Source: an uncultured cyanobacterium (lineage in GTDB: Bacteria; Cyanobacteriota; Cyanobacteriia; Thermostichales; Thermostichaceae). From it: 64,000 nucleotides of DNA. The notes under the pieces are model-generated. The model did no database searches. It saw only the letters and a list, made by a program, of their open reading frames with translations, and was not told the origin of the DNA. The DNA lies in NCBI GenBank assembly GCA_937944885.1, contig CALFBB010000017.1:41570-105569 (forward strand), read 5' to 3'. Shown piece after piece: positions 18,855-26,845 of this stretch. Within the stretch, counting starts at the first letter, position 1. Each line of letters starts with the position of its first letter. A program made the position numbers and the translations under genes.

Positions 18855-20372
18855 TCAAGCCCAATCCCCGCGGGCTTTCTCCAGTTGTTGGGCCTTTTGC
18901 CGCAACTGACGGGTTTGCTCCATCACCTCTTCTAGATCTTCGTGAGACAGGCGCTCCACGTAATTAATTTTAATCTCCTCCAGCAGATCCCGAAGCAGGG
19001 AACGAATCTCATCTAGAGCATGCTGCTCGGTTAGCTCTCTGACCAGGGCCTCGCCGAAGTGTTGGGTCAGTTGGGCGGTTAGCTTGGAACCAACAGGATC
19101 CTCGAAACTACCGGTCAAGGTTTGGTAGGTGGTGCTGGTGAGTTCACTGGCCAGACGCTGGGTTAATTGGCTGGGCACAGATGCCAGGCCAGGTAACCGC
19201 TCCAGAGTTTGAATGGGGGGCAGCTGCTTGAGGAGGTTATTGAGGTTGTAGTGGAGCAGTTGTTCCACATCCGGCTGTACCTGCGGTAGGACACGGTAGA
19301 GAATCGTCCGCAGCAGCAGATGGGTGATGGCCTCTAACTCATTGATATTGTTGATATCGATGTAGTCGCGGGAGCGATTGCCTCTCGAAAGCAAGGGTAG
19401 GGATCCCCGTTGGATGGATCCCTGAATTTGGTTGATCACCCGCACTACCACCACTTCCGTCAGATCCTCAGCAAAATTAGTTACAAAGCCCTGGCTGACT
19501 TGGGCCCGCACCCGCTCTAGATCCAGCAATTTTGCCTGCCCTAGCCGAATGGTTACCGGGATCACCCGTAGCCAGCGCCAAAAGGGAATGAGCAACAGGA
19601 CATCGTACCAGCGCCAGAGCATGGCATCCAGCCAGTTCACACCGGTGTAGCGGCGGCTAATGGCTACCGTCCGCACCAGAAATTCCAGCCCAAACAAAAG
19701 CACAAAGGGAAAATCCAGTGCCGGGAAAAAGTCAACGGGGTTACCGCTTTCTCCAATGGGGCGGGAGTAATTGGTCTCAAACAGGGGCCGCAGCCGTGTC
19801 TGAAAGAATTCGATGCCATCTTCCGGATCGGCACTGGCTAGATACTCGGCAGTCCAGAAGCGGGAAAAGGCAACGCGAGCCGAGTCAGCAGCCATGTGTT
19901 CGCGCATCAGGTTGAGAATGCGAGCTAACTGTCCGGTTTTGCCTGCGGCTTGGAAAGGATTCGTATCGATGATTTCATCGCTGCGGGCCCGCAACTCCGA
20001 CAAAATCCGACGGGCCGGTTCCGATTCCACCCCAAAACGCAAGGTCACCTGGCGCAATTCATCCACCAATTCCAAGTAGCGCTGGGTATCGGGGTTGGGT
20101 TCAATCCCTTTCACCCGGTCATAGAGATCCGTAACCGGGGAACGACTGGTTTCGCTGGAAAGAATCGGCAGAGGAATGGGTGGACCAAAGCCGCCAAAAA
20201 TTTGCACCCGTCCCTGTAACCAAAAGTCCCGCCCAGGCACGTAGCTAAGGTCGAACAACACCAGACATAAGTTGCTCAGGGCAATCAGAGCCATTCCCTT
20301 CTCGTACAGGAGCAGCCAGCGGCTGCGCCCTTTGAGGGTAGAGCGCCTGATGATACGTTGAGCAGAGTTCAT
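18855..20372 (-). CDS. Conserved membrane protein with voltage-sensor-like segment
   Basis: A 505-residue protein I cannot name. It has one hydrophobic segment near residue 25-45, a hydrophilic region (about 60-220), then two or three hydrophobic segments (about 225-290). These include LLFGLEFLVRTVAISRRYTG and FWRWLRVIPVTIRLGQ, which resemble the S3-S4 region of ion-channel voltage sensors, with arginines spaced through a helix. No pore helix or selectivity filter follows. Instead there is a long soluble C terminus (about 300-505) ending in a Glu/Gln-rich helix. It probably belongs to a cyanobacterial family annotated as ion-transport-like. The tRNA-Leu gene lies directly downstream. Confidence 0.65.
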   Translation of the reverse strand: MNSAQRIIRRSTLKGRSRWLLLYEKGMALIALSNLCLVLFDLSYVPGRDFWLQGRVQIFGGFGPPIPLPILSSETSRSPVTDLYDRVKGIEPNPDTQRYLELVDELRQVTLRFGVESEPARRILSELRARSDEIIDTNPFQAAGKTGQLARILNLMREHMAADSARVAFSRFWTAEYLASADPEDGIEFFQTRLRPLFETNYSRPIGESGNPVDFFPALDFPFVLLFGLEFLVRTVAISRRYTGVNWLDAMLWRWYDVLLLIPFWRWLRVIPVTIRLGQAKLLDLERVRAQVSQGFVTNFAEDLTEVVVVRVINQIQGSIQRGSLPLLSRGNRSRDYIDINNINELEAITHLLLRTILYRVLPQVQPDVEQLLHYNLNNLLKQLPPIQTLERLPGLASVPSQLTQRLASELTSTTYQTLTGSFEDPVGSKLTAQLTQHFGEALVRELTEQHALDEIRSLLRDLLEEIKINYVERLSHEDLEEVMEQTRQLRQKAQQLEKARGDWA

Positions 20373-20431
20373 GGCTAGGTCTTAAATTCTCTCCGGATCC
20401 AGCCCAGATTATCATCCCTTAGTTTGTAGTC

Positions 20432-21217
20432 TCAGGCCCATCCAATTTTCAGGGATCCCAGCCGTTGAAAGTTTTGCCAAATGGCTTCTGCACACTGGCC
20501 AACTTGGCGGAGAACCCACCCCTTACAGACAGGATGGGGTGACTGCACCAGCCAGTGTTCTGCATCGGTGGGCCAATCGGGCGTGGGCCAATCCCCCAGC
20601 AAATAGAGGGATCCCCAGCAGGTATAGGATCCCAGGATCGACGGGGAACTAACCTGCAAATGAGGAAAGCGCAGGTCCATCTGTTCTTGGAGCAACAGGT
20701 GTTTGGGGGGTTGAGGGGGAGCGGCGGGGGTTACAGGGCAATCCGTTATCCATACCTGCAACCGCGTCTGCAGCCGCTGAAACTGCCACCGTTCACCCAT
20801 GGCCAATCGTCCGGCGGTCCAGATCTCCGCGTAGGCCAGACGGGCACTAGGGGCCAGGTGAATCTGCACCTGTTGACGGAAATCGGCCCCTGCACCGGGG
20901 ATGGTCGGGTGGGCAATCCAGATCAATTGGCTTGCAGGAGCCAAATCAACTTGTATCTGTTGCTCAATCCCTCCTGGGTGTAGGCGGGTGGCCCCTTGGG
21001 TGCGAATTTCTACAGCCGAGCCTGTCCCCAGTGCAATTTGAATCTGGTGCTGATCGCCACCTAGCAGACCGCCATTGGGGTTGCGCAAATAGTAAACCGG
21101 TGGATCCCCAAAGCCTGGCCCACCCAGCCATTGCAGCGGGGCTTGAGAATACTGCCAGGCTCGGATGCGCCCATCCGGCTGCCGAGCTGCTTTCAGGATG
21201 GCACTACCATGGTTCAC
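20432..21217 (-). CDS. ureD: Urease accessory protein UreD
   Basis: UreD helps load nickel into urease as part of the UreD-UreF-UreG chaperone complex. The 261-residue protein shows the family opening, with [15 protein letters not shown] near residues 42-56, the [10 protein letters not shown] segment, and the [15 protein letters not shown] segment. It is somewhat short and divergent at the C terminus. Its ATG overlaps the ureG stop by four bases (ATGA, 21214-21217), indicating translational coupling. The urease catalytic subunit gene is 32 kb away at 53448-55166; ureA, ureB, ureE and ureF are not in the window. Confidence 0.93.
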   Translation of the reverse strand: MNHGSAILKAARQPDGRIRAWQYSQAPLQWLGGPGFGDPPVYYLRNPNGGLLGGDQHQIQIALGTGSAVEIRTQGATRLHPGGIEQQIQVDLAPASQLIWIAHPTIPGAGADFRQQVQIHLAPSARLAYAEIWTAGRLAMGERWQFQRLQTRLQVWITDCPVTPAAPPQPPKHLLLQEQMDLRFPHLQVSSPSILGSYTCWGSLYLLGDWPTPDWPTDAEHWLVQSPHPVCKGWVLRQVGQCAEAIWQNFQRLGSLKIGWA

Positions 21218-21885
21218 GGGCGGCTCAGTGATGGGGAGGCGGCAGCGATGGGACGAAACAACACCTCTCGTTCCAGCCAGCTTAAAATCTGCTCTAACCC
21301 TTCGCCGCTGCGCAGATTGGTAAAGACAAAGGGTTTTTCCCCGCGCATGCGCCGGGCATCCCGCTCCATAACGTCCAAGTCTGCCCCTACGTAAGGCGCC
21401 AGATCAATTTTGTTGATCACCAGCAGATCAGAGCGGGTAATCCCTGGCCCTCCCTTGCGGGGAATTTTGTCCCCTTCTGCTACGTCGATAACATAGATGC
21501 AGGCATCCACCAGCTCCGGGCTAAAGGTGGCCGCCAAGTTATCCCCTCCCGATTCCACCAGGATCAAGTCCAATGGCAAAAAGCGCCGCTCCAACTCCTG
21601 AATGGCATCCAAGTTGAGAGAGGCATCTTCCCGAATTGCCGTGTGGGGACAACCACCGGTTTCCACACCGATGATCCGCTCCGGTTCTAGCGCTTGCGCC
21701 CGTACCAAAAACTCGGCATCTTCACGGGTGTAAATATCGTTGGTGACCACTGCCAGTGACAGGTGCTGCCGCAGCGCCAAACAGAGCTTCTCTACCAAGG
21801 CGGTTTTCCCAGACCCCACTGGCCCGCCAATACCCACCCGCACAGGTTGCGCCTGCATATTTCTATCCAACATCTGACATCCCAT
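21214..21885 (-). CDS. ureG: Urease accessory GTPase UreG
   Basis: UreG is the GTPase that drives nickel transfer to apo-urease. The protein has the P-loop [15 protein letters not shown] near residue 20, the nickel-binding Cys-Pro-His motif in [13 protein letters not shown], the [15 protein letters not shown] switch region and the base-recognition motif NKID. The called start at 21885 may be too early: MLDRNM and MQAQPV starts follow within 10 codons, and none has a clear ribosome site. It is the first gene of a two-gene ureG-ureD unit. Confidence 0.96.
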   Translation of the reverse strand: MGCQMLDRNMQAQPVRVGIGGPVGSGKTALVEKLCLALRQHLSLAVVTNDIYTREDAEFLVRAQALEPERIIGVETGGCPHTAIREDASLNLDAIQELERRFLPLDLILVESGGDNLAATFSPELVDACIYVIDVAEGDKIPRKGGPGITRSDLLVINKIDLAPYVGADLDVMERDARRMRGEKPFVFTNLRSGEGLEQILSWLEREVLFRPIAAASPSLSRP

Positions 21886-21933
21886 GCCTTTTCAGGGCAT
21901 TCTAGAACTAAACAATGGCAAAGGATCCCCACT

Positions 21934-22188
21934 ATGGTCAGACTTTTGGTGGCAACAGCAGTCGTCCTGATTGGCTTTTTGGTCGTCAATCGCCTCTATC
22001 GCAACCCCTTCAGTTCTGAGCCCAGACCTGAACAAGCCAACCCAGAAGCGGCTCAGCAAGGGATCCCTCAGGGTGGGCCAATGCAGGTGTACTCATCCCG
22101 TGAACAACTGCAGCAAACCTTGAACCAGAGTGCCACCAACACGCAACGGCAGGTGGAGGCCATTGAGGGATCCCTAGGTAATCCTTGA
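21934..22188 (+). CDS. Small single-span membrane protein
   Basis: An 84-residue protein of unknown function. One hydrophobic segment (about 3-19, LLVATAVVLIGFLVV) acts as an N-terminal anchor or uncleaved signal. The rest is hydrophilic and Gln/Glu/Pro-rich. The frame is open further upstream to 21763, but the ATG at 21934 directly precedes the membrane segment. The last codons include a GGGATCCC octamer. It is divergent from ureG, 48 bases away. I do not recognise it. Confidence 0.55.
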   Translation: MVRLLVATAVVLIGFLVVNRLYRNPFSSEPRPEQANPEAAQQGIPQGGPMQVYSSREQLQQTLNQSATNTQRQVEAIEGSLGNP

Positions 22189-22206
22189 GGGTTTCTTGAC
22201 AAAGTT

Positions 22207-22326
22207 ATGGAGAATCTCTGGAGAACCTTGGGACTGGTTGCCAAGTGGGGAGCAACAATAGGTTCAACTCTCAGGCAAGAAGGCTTGGGCGGATCCCGCA
22301 AACGCGCTAAAGTCAAGAATGCTTAA
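22207..22326 (+). CDS. Possible 39-residue basic protein
   Basis: A short open frame from ATG 22207 to TAA 22324-22326 encodes MENLWRTLGLVAKWGATIG and then a basic tail ending RKRAKVKNA. The amphipathic N-terminal helix and basic C terminus look protein-like. It fits exactly between two genes, ending 14 bases before the next start. There is no good ribosome site, so it may be chance. I do not know a homologue. Confidence 0.3.
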   Translation: MENLWRTLGLVAKWGATIGSTLRQEGLGGSRKRAKVKNA

Positions 22327-22340
22327 ATCCACTTTCTTGA

Positions 22341-22904
22341 ATGCCCATGCGCATCCCTCCTATTACACCGGAAAACGCCGATAAGCAGCTGCAAAAAGTC
22401 TACGAAAGCCTGGAGAAAGTCTACGGCACAGCACTTAACCCCTTGCAGGTGATGGCCCACAAACCACAACTGATGCGCGCGGTCATGACCCTGTACGGGG
22501 CGCTGCACACTGAGAACCCCAATCTCCCCGAAGAGCTAAAAGAGCTGATCAGCATTCGCATCTCCCAGATCAATGGCTGTCGGCACTACTGCCTGCCCTA
22601 CCACACCCTGCAGGCACAAAAGTGCGGCGCTAGCCCTGCCAAAATCGCTGCCGTTGCCCAGTCCCGCACCAGCACCCTTTACAGCGAGGCAGAAAAGCTG
22701 GCCATCGAGTATGCCGAACGGATGACTGTGCCCAGCATGGTGGTTACCGATAGCTTCTTTGCTCAGCTCAAAGCCATCTGGTCAGAAGCAGATCTGGTGG
22801 AGCTGTCGGCGCTGATTGGGTTTATGAACTTTTGGACCAAGGTGATCGCAGCCCTGGATATCCCTCTAGATCCGATTTTTGCCCAGCAGCTGCACAGTTC
22901 TTAG
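22341..22904 (+). CDS. Carboxymuconolactone decarboxylase / AhpD-like protein
   Basis: A 187-residue all-helical protein of the carboxymuconolactone decarboxylase superfamily. The segment NGCRHYCLPYHTLQAQKCG has the C-x3-C-x3-H spacing of the AhpD-type peroxidase active site, although the preceding glutamate is displaced. The second half (TLYSEAEKLAIEYAERMT, then LIGFMNFWTKVIAALD) repeats the family pattern. A role in peroxide defence is likely but not proven. A second ATG two codons in could be used. It is not linked to the peroxiredoxin at 37971. Confidence 0.85.
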   Translation: MPMRIPPITPENADKQLQKVYESLEKVYGTALNPLQVMAHKPQLMRAVMTLYGALHTENPNLPEELKELISIRISQINGCRHYCLPYHTLQAQKCGASPAKIAAVAQSRTSTLYSEAEKLAIEYAERMTVPSMVVTDSFFAQLKAIWSEADLVELSALIGFMNFWTKVIAALDIPLDPIFAQQLHSS

Positions 22905-22952
22905 CAAACTCTCCGGCAGGGATCCCAGGCTTCAGATACCTGGATCCCAGTC

Positions 22953-23282
22953 TCAAGCCCAGTCATCTCGCTTGCTAAAGCTGCGGTCGTACACCTGGCC
23001 CCGCGCATGAATGGCGCGAGTTTGGGCAAACAGCTCCTCTTCGCTCATACCCCACTGCTGGAGGATCTTATTCAAGTCCTGCTGGATATCCCGGGCGCCA
23101 GGGAAACCCTGGTAACGGATGCGCAATCGCGCCACCTCCACCAAAACCCAATCGGAACGGGGCTGGACTTGAGCCTGTTCCAAGAGCTGGTTCAAGAGCT
23201 CCCGATCCGTAGTGTACTGGGGGTGCTGTTGGTCTCGAGGGGCCGCAGGGGCGCTTCCCGGGAATGAACCAGAACCGGCCAT
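22953..23282 (-). CDS. DUF3288 family protein
   Basis: A 109-residue cyanobacterial protein of the DUF3288 family, unknown in function. The core after an alanine/proline-rich start reads HPQYTTDRELLNQLL, then VEVARLRIRYQGFPGARDI, then the helical IQQDLNKILQQWGMSEEELF. ATG 23282 is chosen over the in-frame start at 23315 because GGAGCAAC precedes it. The extra N-terminal glycine/alanine stretch is not part of the family. It lies divergent from the ndhH cluster. Confidence 0.75.
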   Translation of the reverse strand: MAGSGSFPGSAPAAPRDQQHPQYTTDRELLNQLLEQAQVQPRSDWVLVEVARLRIRYQGFPGARDIQQDLNKILQQWGMSEEELFAQTRAIHARGQVYDRSFSKRDDWA

Positions 23283-23536
23283 AGAAAGGTTGCTCCGTTG
23301 CCTTTGCTCAACCACGCTACAGCTTTCCCCGACTCCATGTCACATCTGGGCTAGGTCGGCAACCCTCGTTACCCCCAGCAACATTGACCTCAGAGCAGGG
23401 ATCCCAAGCCATCAGTACCCTTTGATGCTGAGGATTGGGAGCTGTGATGGGTGAGAGTTTTGGGAAGCCAAGCGAAAGCCGCTATACTGCAAGTGTTGCA
23501 GACTATAAACTTTCTTCAGTTGCGGAGGCAGCGGCC

Positions 23537-24727
23537 ATGCCCATGCCCATGATCGAGACCCGTGCCGACCGGATGCTGCTGAACTTCGGGCCGCATCACC
23601 CTTCCATGCACGGTGTTCTGCGGTTGTTGGTGACCCTTGACGGCGAAAACATTGTCGATTGCGAACCCGTCATCGGCTACCTGCACAGGGGTATGGAGAA
23701 AATTGCCGAGAACCGTACCGTGGTGCAGTATCTACCTTATGTGTCCCGCTGGGATTATGGTGCGGGCATGTTCAACGAAGCCATCACTGTCAATGCCGTC
23801 GAAAAGTTGGCTGGGGTAAGCGTACCAAAGCGGGCTAGCTACCTACGGGTTATCTTGCTGGAGTTAACCCGCATTACCAATCACTTACTTTGGTTTGGTC
23901 CCTTTTTGGCAGATTTAGGAGCACAGACTCCCTTTCTTTATGCCATGCGCGAGCGGGAGTGGATTCTGGATTTGTTTGAGGCCGTCACCGGCATGCGCCT
24001 CATCAACAACAATTATTTCCGGGTTGGCGGTGTAGCGGTGGATTTACCCTACGGCTGGACAGAAAAGTGTCTGGACTTTTGCGAGTATTTCTTGCCCAAG
24101 GTGGATGAGTACGAGCGACTGGTTACCAACAACCCGATCTTCCGCAAGCGCCTAGAAGGGGTAGGGGTTATTTCCAAGCAGGATGCGATCAACTGGGGTC
24201 TATCTGGCCCAATGCTGCGCGGAGCCGGTGTGAACTGGGACCTGCGCAAGGTGGATCACTACGAATGCTACGACGATTTCGACTGGGAGGTAGCAGTTTT
24301 TCCGGAAGGGGATTGCCTAGCTCGCTATCGGGTGCGCATGAAAGAGATGCGAGAGTCCTGCAAAATTGTGCAGCAGGCGGTGCAGTCTTTACCCGGTGGT
24401 CCCTTTGAAAACCTGGAAGCTAAGCGGATGATGGAGGGGCCAAAATCCGAATGGAACAAAGGGGATTACCAGTTCATCAGCAAGAAGCCCTCTGCCAACT
24501 TTAAGATTCCCAAGGGAGAAGCCTACGTACGGGTGGAGAGTGCCAAAGGTGAGCTGGGCATCTACATTGTTGGGGATGACAACGTTTGCCCCTGGCGTTG
24601 GAAGATTCGCCCGCCCGGTTTTGTCAACTTGCAAGTGCTGCCGCAGCTGATTCGGGGCATGAAGGTAGCAGACATGATCGCCATTCTCGGCAGCATCGAC
24701 ATCATCATGGGGGAGGTGGATCGCTAA
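23537..24727 (+). CDS. ndhH: NAD(P)H-quinone oxidoreductase subunit H
   Basis: NdhH (49-kDa subunit homologue) forms the quinone-binding part of the peripheral arm of thylakoid NDH-1, which works in respiration, cyclic electron flow and CO2 uptake. From ATG 23537 the protein is 396 residues and begins [21 protein letters not shown]. The [13 protein letters not shown] motif and the C-terminal [10 protein letters not shown] end are standard. The open frame runs upstream to 23435, but GGAGG at 23524-23528, 8 bases before 23537, marks the start. It heads a cluster with a small membrane protein, ndhA and ndhI. Confidence 0.97.
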   Translation: MPMPMIETRADRMLLNFGPHHPSMHGVLRLLVTLDGENIVDCEPVIGYLHRGMEKIAENRTVVQYLPYVSRWDYGAGMFNEAITVNAVEKLAGVSVPKRASYLRVILLELTRITNHLLWFGPFLADLGAQTPFLYAMREREWILDLFEAVTGMRLINNNYFRVGGVAVDLPYGWTEKCLDFCEYFLPKVDEYERLVTNNPIFRKRLEGVGVISKQDAINWGLSGPMLRGAGVNWDLRKVDHYECYDDFDWEVAVFPEGDCLARYRVRMKEMRESCKIVQQAVQSLPGGPFENLEAKRMMEGPKSEWNKGDYQFISKKPSANFKIPKGEAYVRVESAKGELGIYIVGDDNVCPWRWKIRPPGFVNLQVLPQLIRGMKVADMIAILGSIDIIMGEVDR

Positions 24728-24757
24728 GATCACTCTAGGGAAGCGAGGACAAGCGCG

Positions 24758-24955
24758 ATGGCCTGGGCGATCTTGATTTTACCGTTACTGATTTTGGCTT
24801 CTGCAGTAGCCATCGTTGGCCCGAAGCAATGGGCTAAGTACCAAGAGGAACGACGTCGCCGTGCCGAACAGCTTTCTGATGCTCGCCTAAGGGCCATTAT
24901 TCAGCAGGAGCTACGCCGCCGTCCCCCCCAGTCTGGTCCAGAAGGGAAAAGATAA
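24758..24955 (+). CDS. Small membrane protein inside the ndh cluster
   Basis: A 65-residue protein between ndhH and ndhA. The first 20 residues form one hydrophobic helix (MAWAILILPLLILASAVAIV). The rest is strongly charged, with an ERRRR run and a QQELRRRPP segment, so the tail is probably cytoplasmic. GAGG lies about 10 bases upstream of ATG 24758. It is 30 bases after ndhH and 57 bases before ndhA in the same direction, so it should be co-transcribed. It does not match NdhL, NdhP or NdhQ as I remember them. A role as an NDH-1 subunit or assembly factor is suggested only by position. Confidence 0.65.
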   Translation: MAWAILILPLLILASAVAIVGPKQWAKYQEERRRRAEQLSDARLRAIIQQELRRRPPQSGPEGKR

Positions 24956-25012
24956 CCTGCAGGGCTCGAATCCTTACTGCAACTGCTATTTTTCAGGGAG
25001 CAACTCAATCGC

Positions 25013-26134
25013 ATGATCAACACTGGCATTGACCTACAGCTCGGCTTTGAGACTGCCCTTCAGAATTTGGGCTTGGGTGCCGGTACGGCACACGCCCTTT
25101 GGATGCCCTTACCCATGTTGCTGCTGATCCTTGCTGCCACCCTAGGGGTGATGGTGATGACCTGGTTGGAGCGCAAAATCTCGGCAGCAGCCCAGCAGCG
25201 GATTGGCCCGAACATGGCCGGTCCCCAGGGGGTGTTGATCCCGATTGCCGATGGCTTAAAGCTCCTCACCAAAGAGGATGTCCTACCGATCTTGGCAGAT
25301 CCGATCCTATTCACCTTGGGGCCGGTGCTGGTTTTCCTGCCGGTCTTTTTGTGTTACTTGGTGGTTCCCTTTGGCCAAAACCTGTTGATTTCCAACATCG
25401 CCATCGGGGTGTTTTTCTTAATTGCCACCTCCAGTGTGCAGCCGATCGGCCTACTCATGGCGGGATATGGCTCCAACAATAAGTATTCTCTGCTGGGTGG
25501 GTTGCGGGCAGCAGCCCAGTCTATTAGCTATGAGCTGCCGCTGGCTTTGTCGGTGCTCGCGGTGGTGCTGATGAGCAATGGCCTGGATACGGTGGGAATT
25601 GTCGAGCAGCAGAGCAGCTTGGGCATTCTCAGCTGGAATGTCTGGCGCCAACCCTTGGGTTTTGTGATTTTTCTCATCTCTGCTTTGGCGGAAACAGAGC
25701 GTATTCCCTTTGATCTACCGGAGGCTGAAGAAGAGCTGGTAGCAGGTTACCAAACTGAGTACTCGGGTATGAAGTTTGCCTTATTTTATCTGGGATCCTA
25801 TGCCAATTTGCTGCTGGCCTCTTTGATTGCGGCGGTGCTCTATTTGGGGGGCTGGTCGTTTGTGGTGCCGGTAGAGGTGATTGCTGATGCTTTGGGCCTT
25901 GCTTTGGACAACCCCTTCCTGCAGATTGGCGCGGCAGCTCTAGGGATTGTCATGACGATGGTGAAGGCGTTTATCTTTGTGTTTTTGGCCATCTTGGTAC
26001 GCTGGACGCTACCACGGGTGCGGATTGACCAACTGCTGGATTTGGGTTGGAAGTTTTTGTTGCCGATTTCGTTTGTCAACTTGTTGTTGACAGCAGGGCT
26101 AAAGCTGGCTTTCCCGGCCTTCTTCGGTGGTTGA
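25013..26134 (+). CDS. ndhA: NAD(P)H-quinone oxidoreductase subunit 1
   Basis: NdhA is the membrane-arm subunit that joins the quinone site to the proton channel. The 373-residue protein has about eight membrane segments and the family signatures [20 protein letters not shown] near residue 52 and the [20 protein letters not shown] loop near residue 230. The length is normal. ATG 25013 follows a GGGAGCAA stretch. ndhI follows 49 bases later. Confidence 0.97.
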   Translation: MINTGIDLQLGFETALQNLGLGAGTAHALWMPLPMLLLILAATLGVMVMTWLERKISAAAQQRIGPNMAGPQGVLIPIADGLKLLTKEDVLPILADPILFTLGPVLVFLPVFLCYLVVPFGQNLLISNIAIGVFFLIATSSVQPIGLLMAGYGSNNKYSLLGGLRAAAQSISYELPLALSVLAVVLMSNGLDTVGIVEQQSSLGILSWNVWRQPLGFVIFLISALAETERIPFDLPEAEEELVAGYQTEYSGMKFALFYLGSYANLLLASLIAAVLYLGGWSFVVPVEVIADALGLALDNPFLQIGAAALGIVMTMVKAFIFVFLAILVRWTLPRVRIDQLLDLGWKFLLPISFVNLLLTAGLKLAFPAFFGG

Positions 26135-26183
26135 ATGAGGGGTAAGACGGGCACAAGAGAGAAAATTCAGGGAGAACGGGGCT

Positions 26184-26810
26184 ATGACTTTTTTGAAACG
26201 GGTCAGCGAATATGTGAGCGATGCTGTGAATGCTGCTAAGTATATTGGCCAAGGCATGGGGGTGGTGTTTGACCACATGGGGCGTCGCCCGGTATCGGTG
26301 CAGTATCCCTTTGAAAAGCTGATCCCTTCTGAGCGGTTTCGCGGTCGTATTCACTTTGAGTTTGACAAGTGTATTGCTTGTGAGATCTGTGTGCGGGTTT
26401 GTCCAATTGATCTACCGGTGGTGGACTGGACCTACAACTCGGAGATGAAAAAGAAGGAGCTCTACAGCTATAGCATCGACTTTGGGGTGTGCATTTTCTG
26501 TGCCAATTGTGTGGAGTTTTGCCCCACCAACTGCCTCTCGGTGACGGAAGATTACGAACTGGCTGCCTATGATCGCCATGATTTGAACTATCACCAGGCT
26601 GCCATGGGTCGGTTGCCTTCTAAGGTGACAGAAGACCCAATGGTGACGCCGCTGCGGGAGTTTGCCTACCTGCCCAAAGGGGTGATCGATCCCCATGAGT
26701 TACCTGCCGGATCCCAGCGGGCGGGAAGACGTCCGGAAGAGATTTTGGCGGAGATGCGAGCTGCTAAAGCGGCAAAAGAAAAAGAAGCCAAGCCTACTGC
26801 TGCTGAATAG
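26184..26810 (+). CDS. ndhI: NAD(P)H-quinone oxidoreductase subunit I
   Basis: NdhI carries the two [4Fe-4S] clusters that pass electrons to the quinone site. Both ligand sets are intact: [12 protein letters not shown] near residue 64 and [12 protein letters not shown] near residue 103. The family N terminus ([18 protein letters not shown]) is present. The C terminus, rich in Lys, Ala and Glu, is longer than needed. In many cyanobacteria ndhG and ndhE follow; here a convergent TPR gene comes next, so the cluster ends at ndhI. Confidence 0.97.
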   Translation: MTFLKRVSEYVSDAVNAAKYIGQGMGVVFDHMGRRPVSVQYPFEKLIPSERFRGRIHFEFDKCIACEICVRVCPIDLPVVDWTYNSEMKKKELYSYSIDFGVCIFCANCVEFCPTNCLSVTEDYELAAYDRHDLNYHQAAMGRLPSKVTEDPMVTPLREFAYLPKGVIDPHELPAGSQRAGRRPEEILAEMRAAKAAKEKEAKPTAAE

Positions 26811-26845
26811 ACCTCTAGCCAACAAACCTTGCGAGGATCCCAGAT

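Noticed and set aside
23435..23536. Upstream extension of ndhH
   Set aside because: Residues are not family-like and a clear ribosome site marks the start at 23537.
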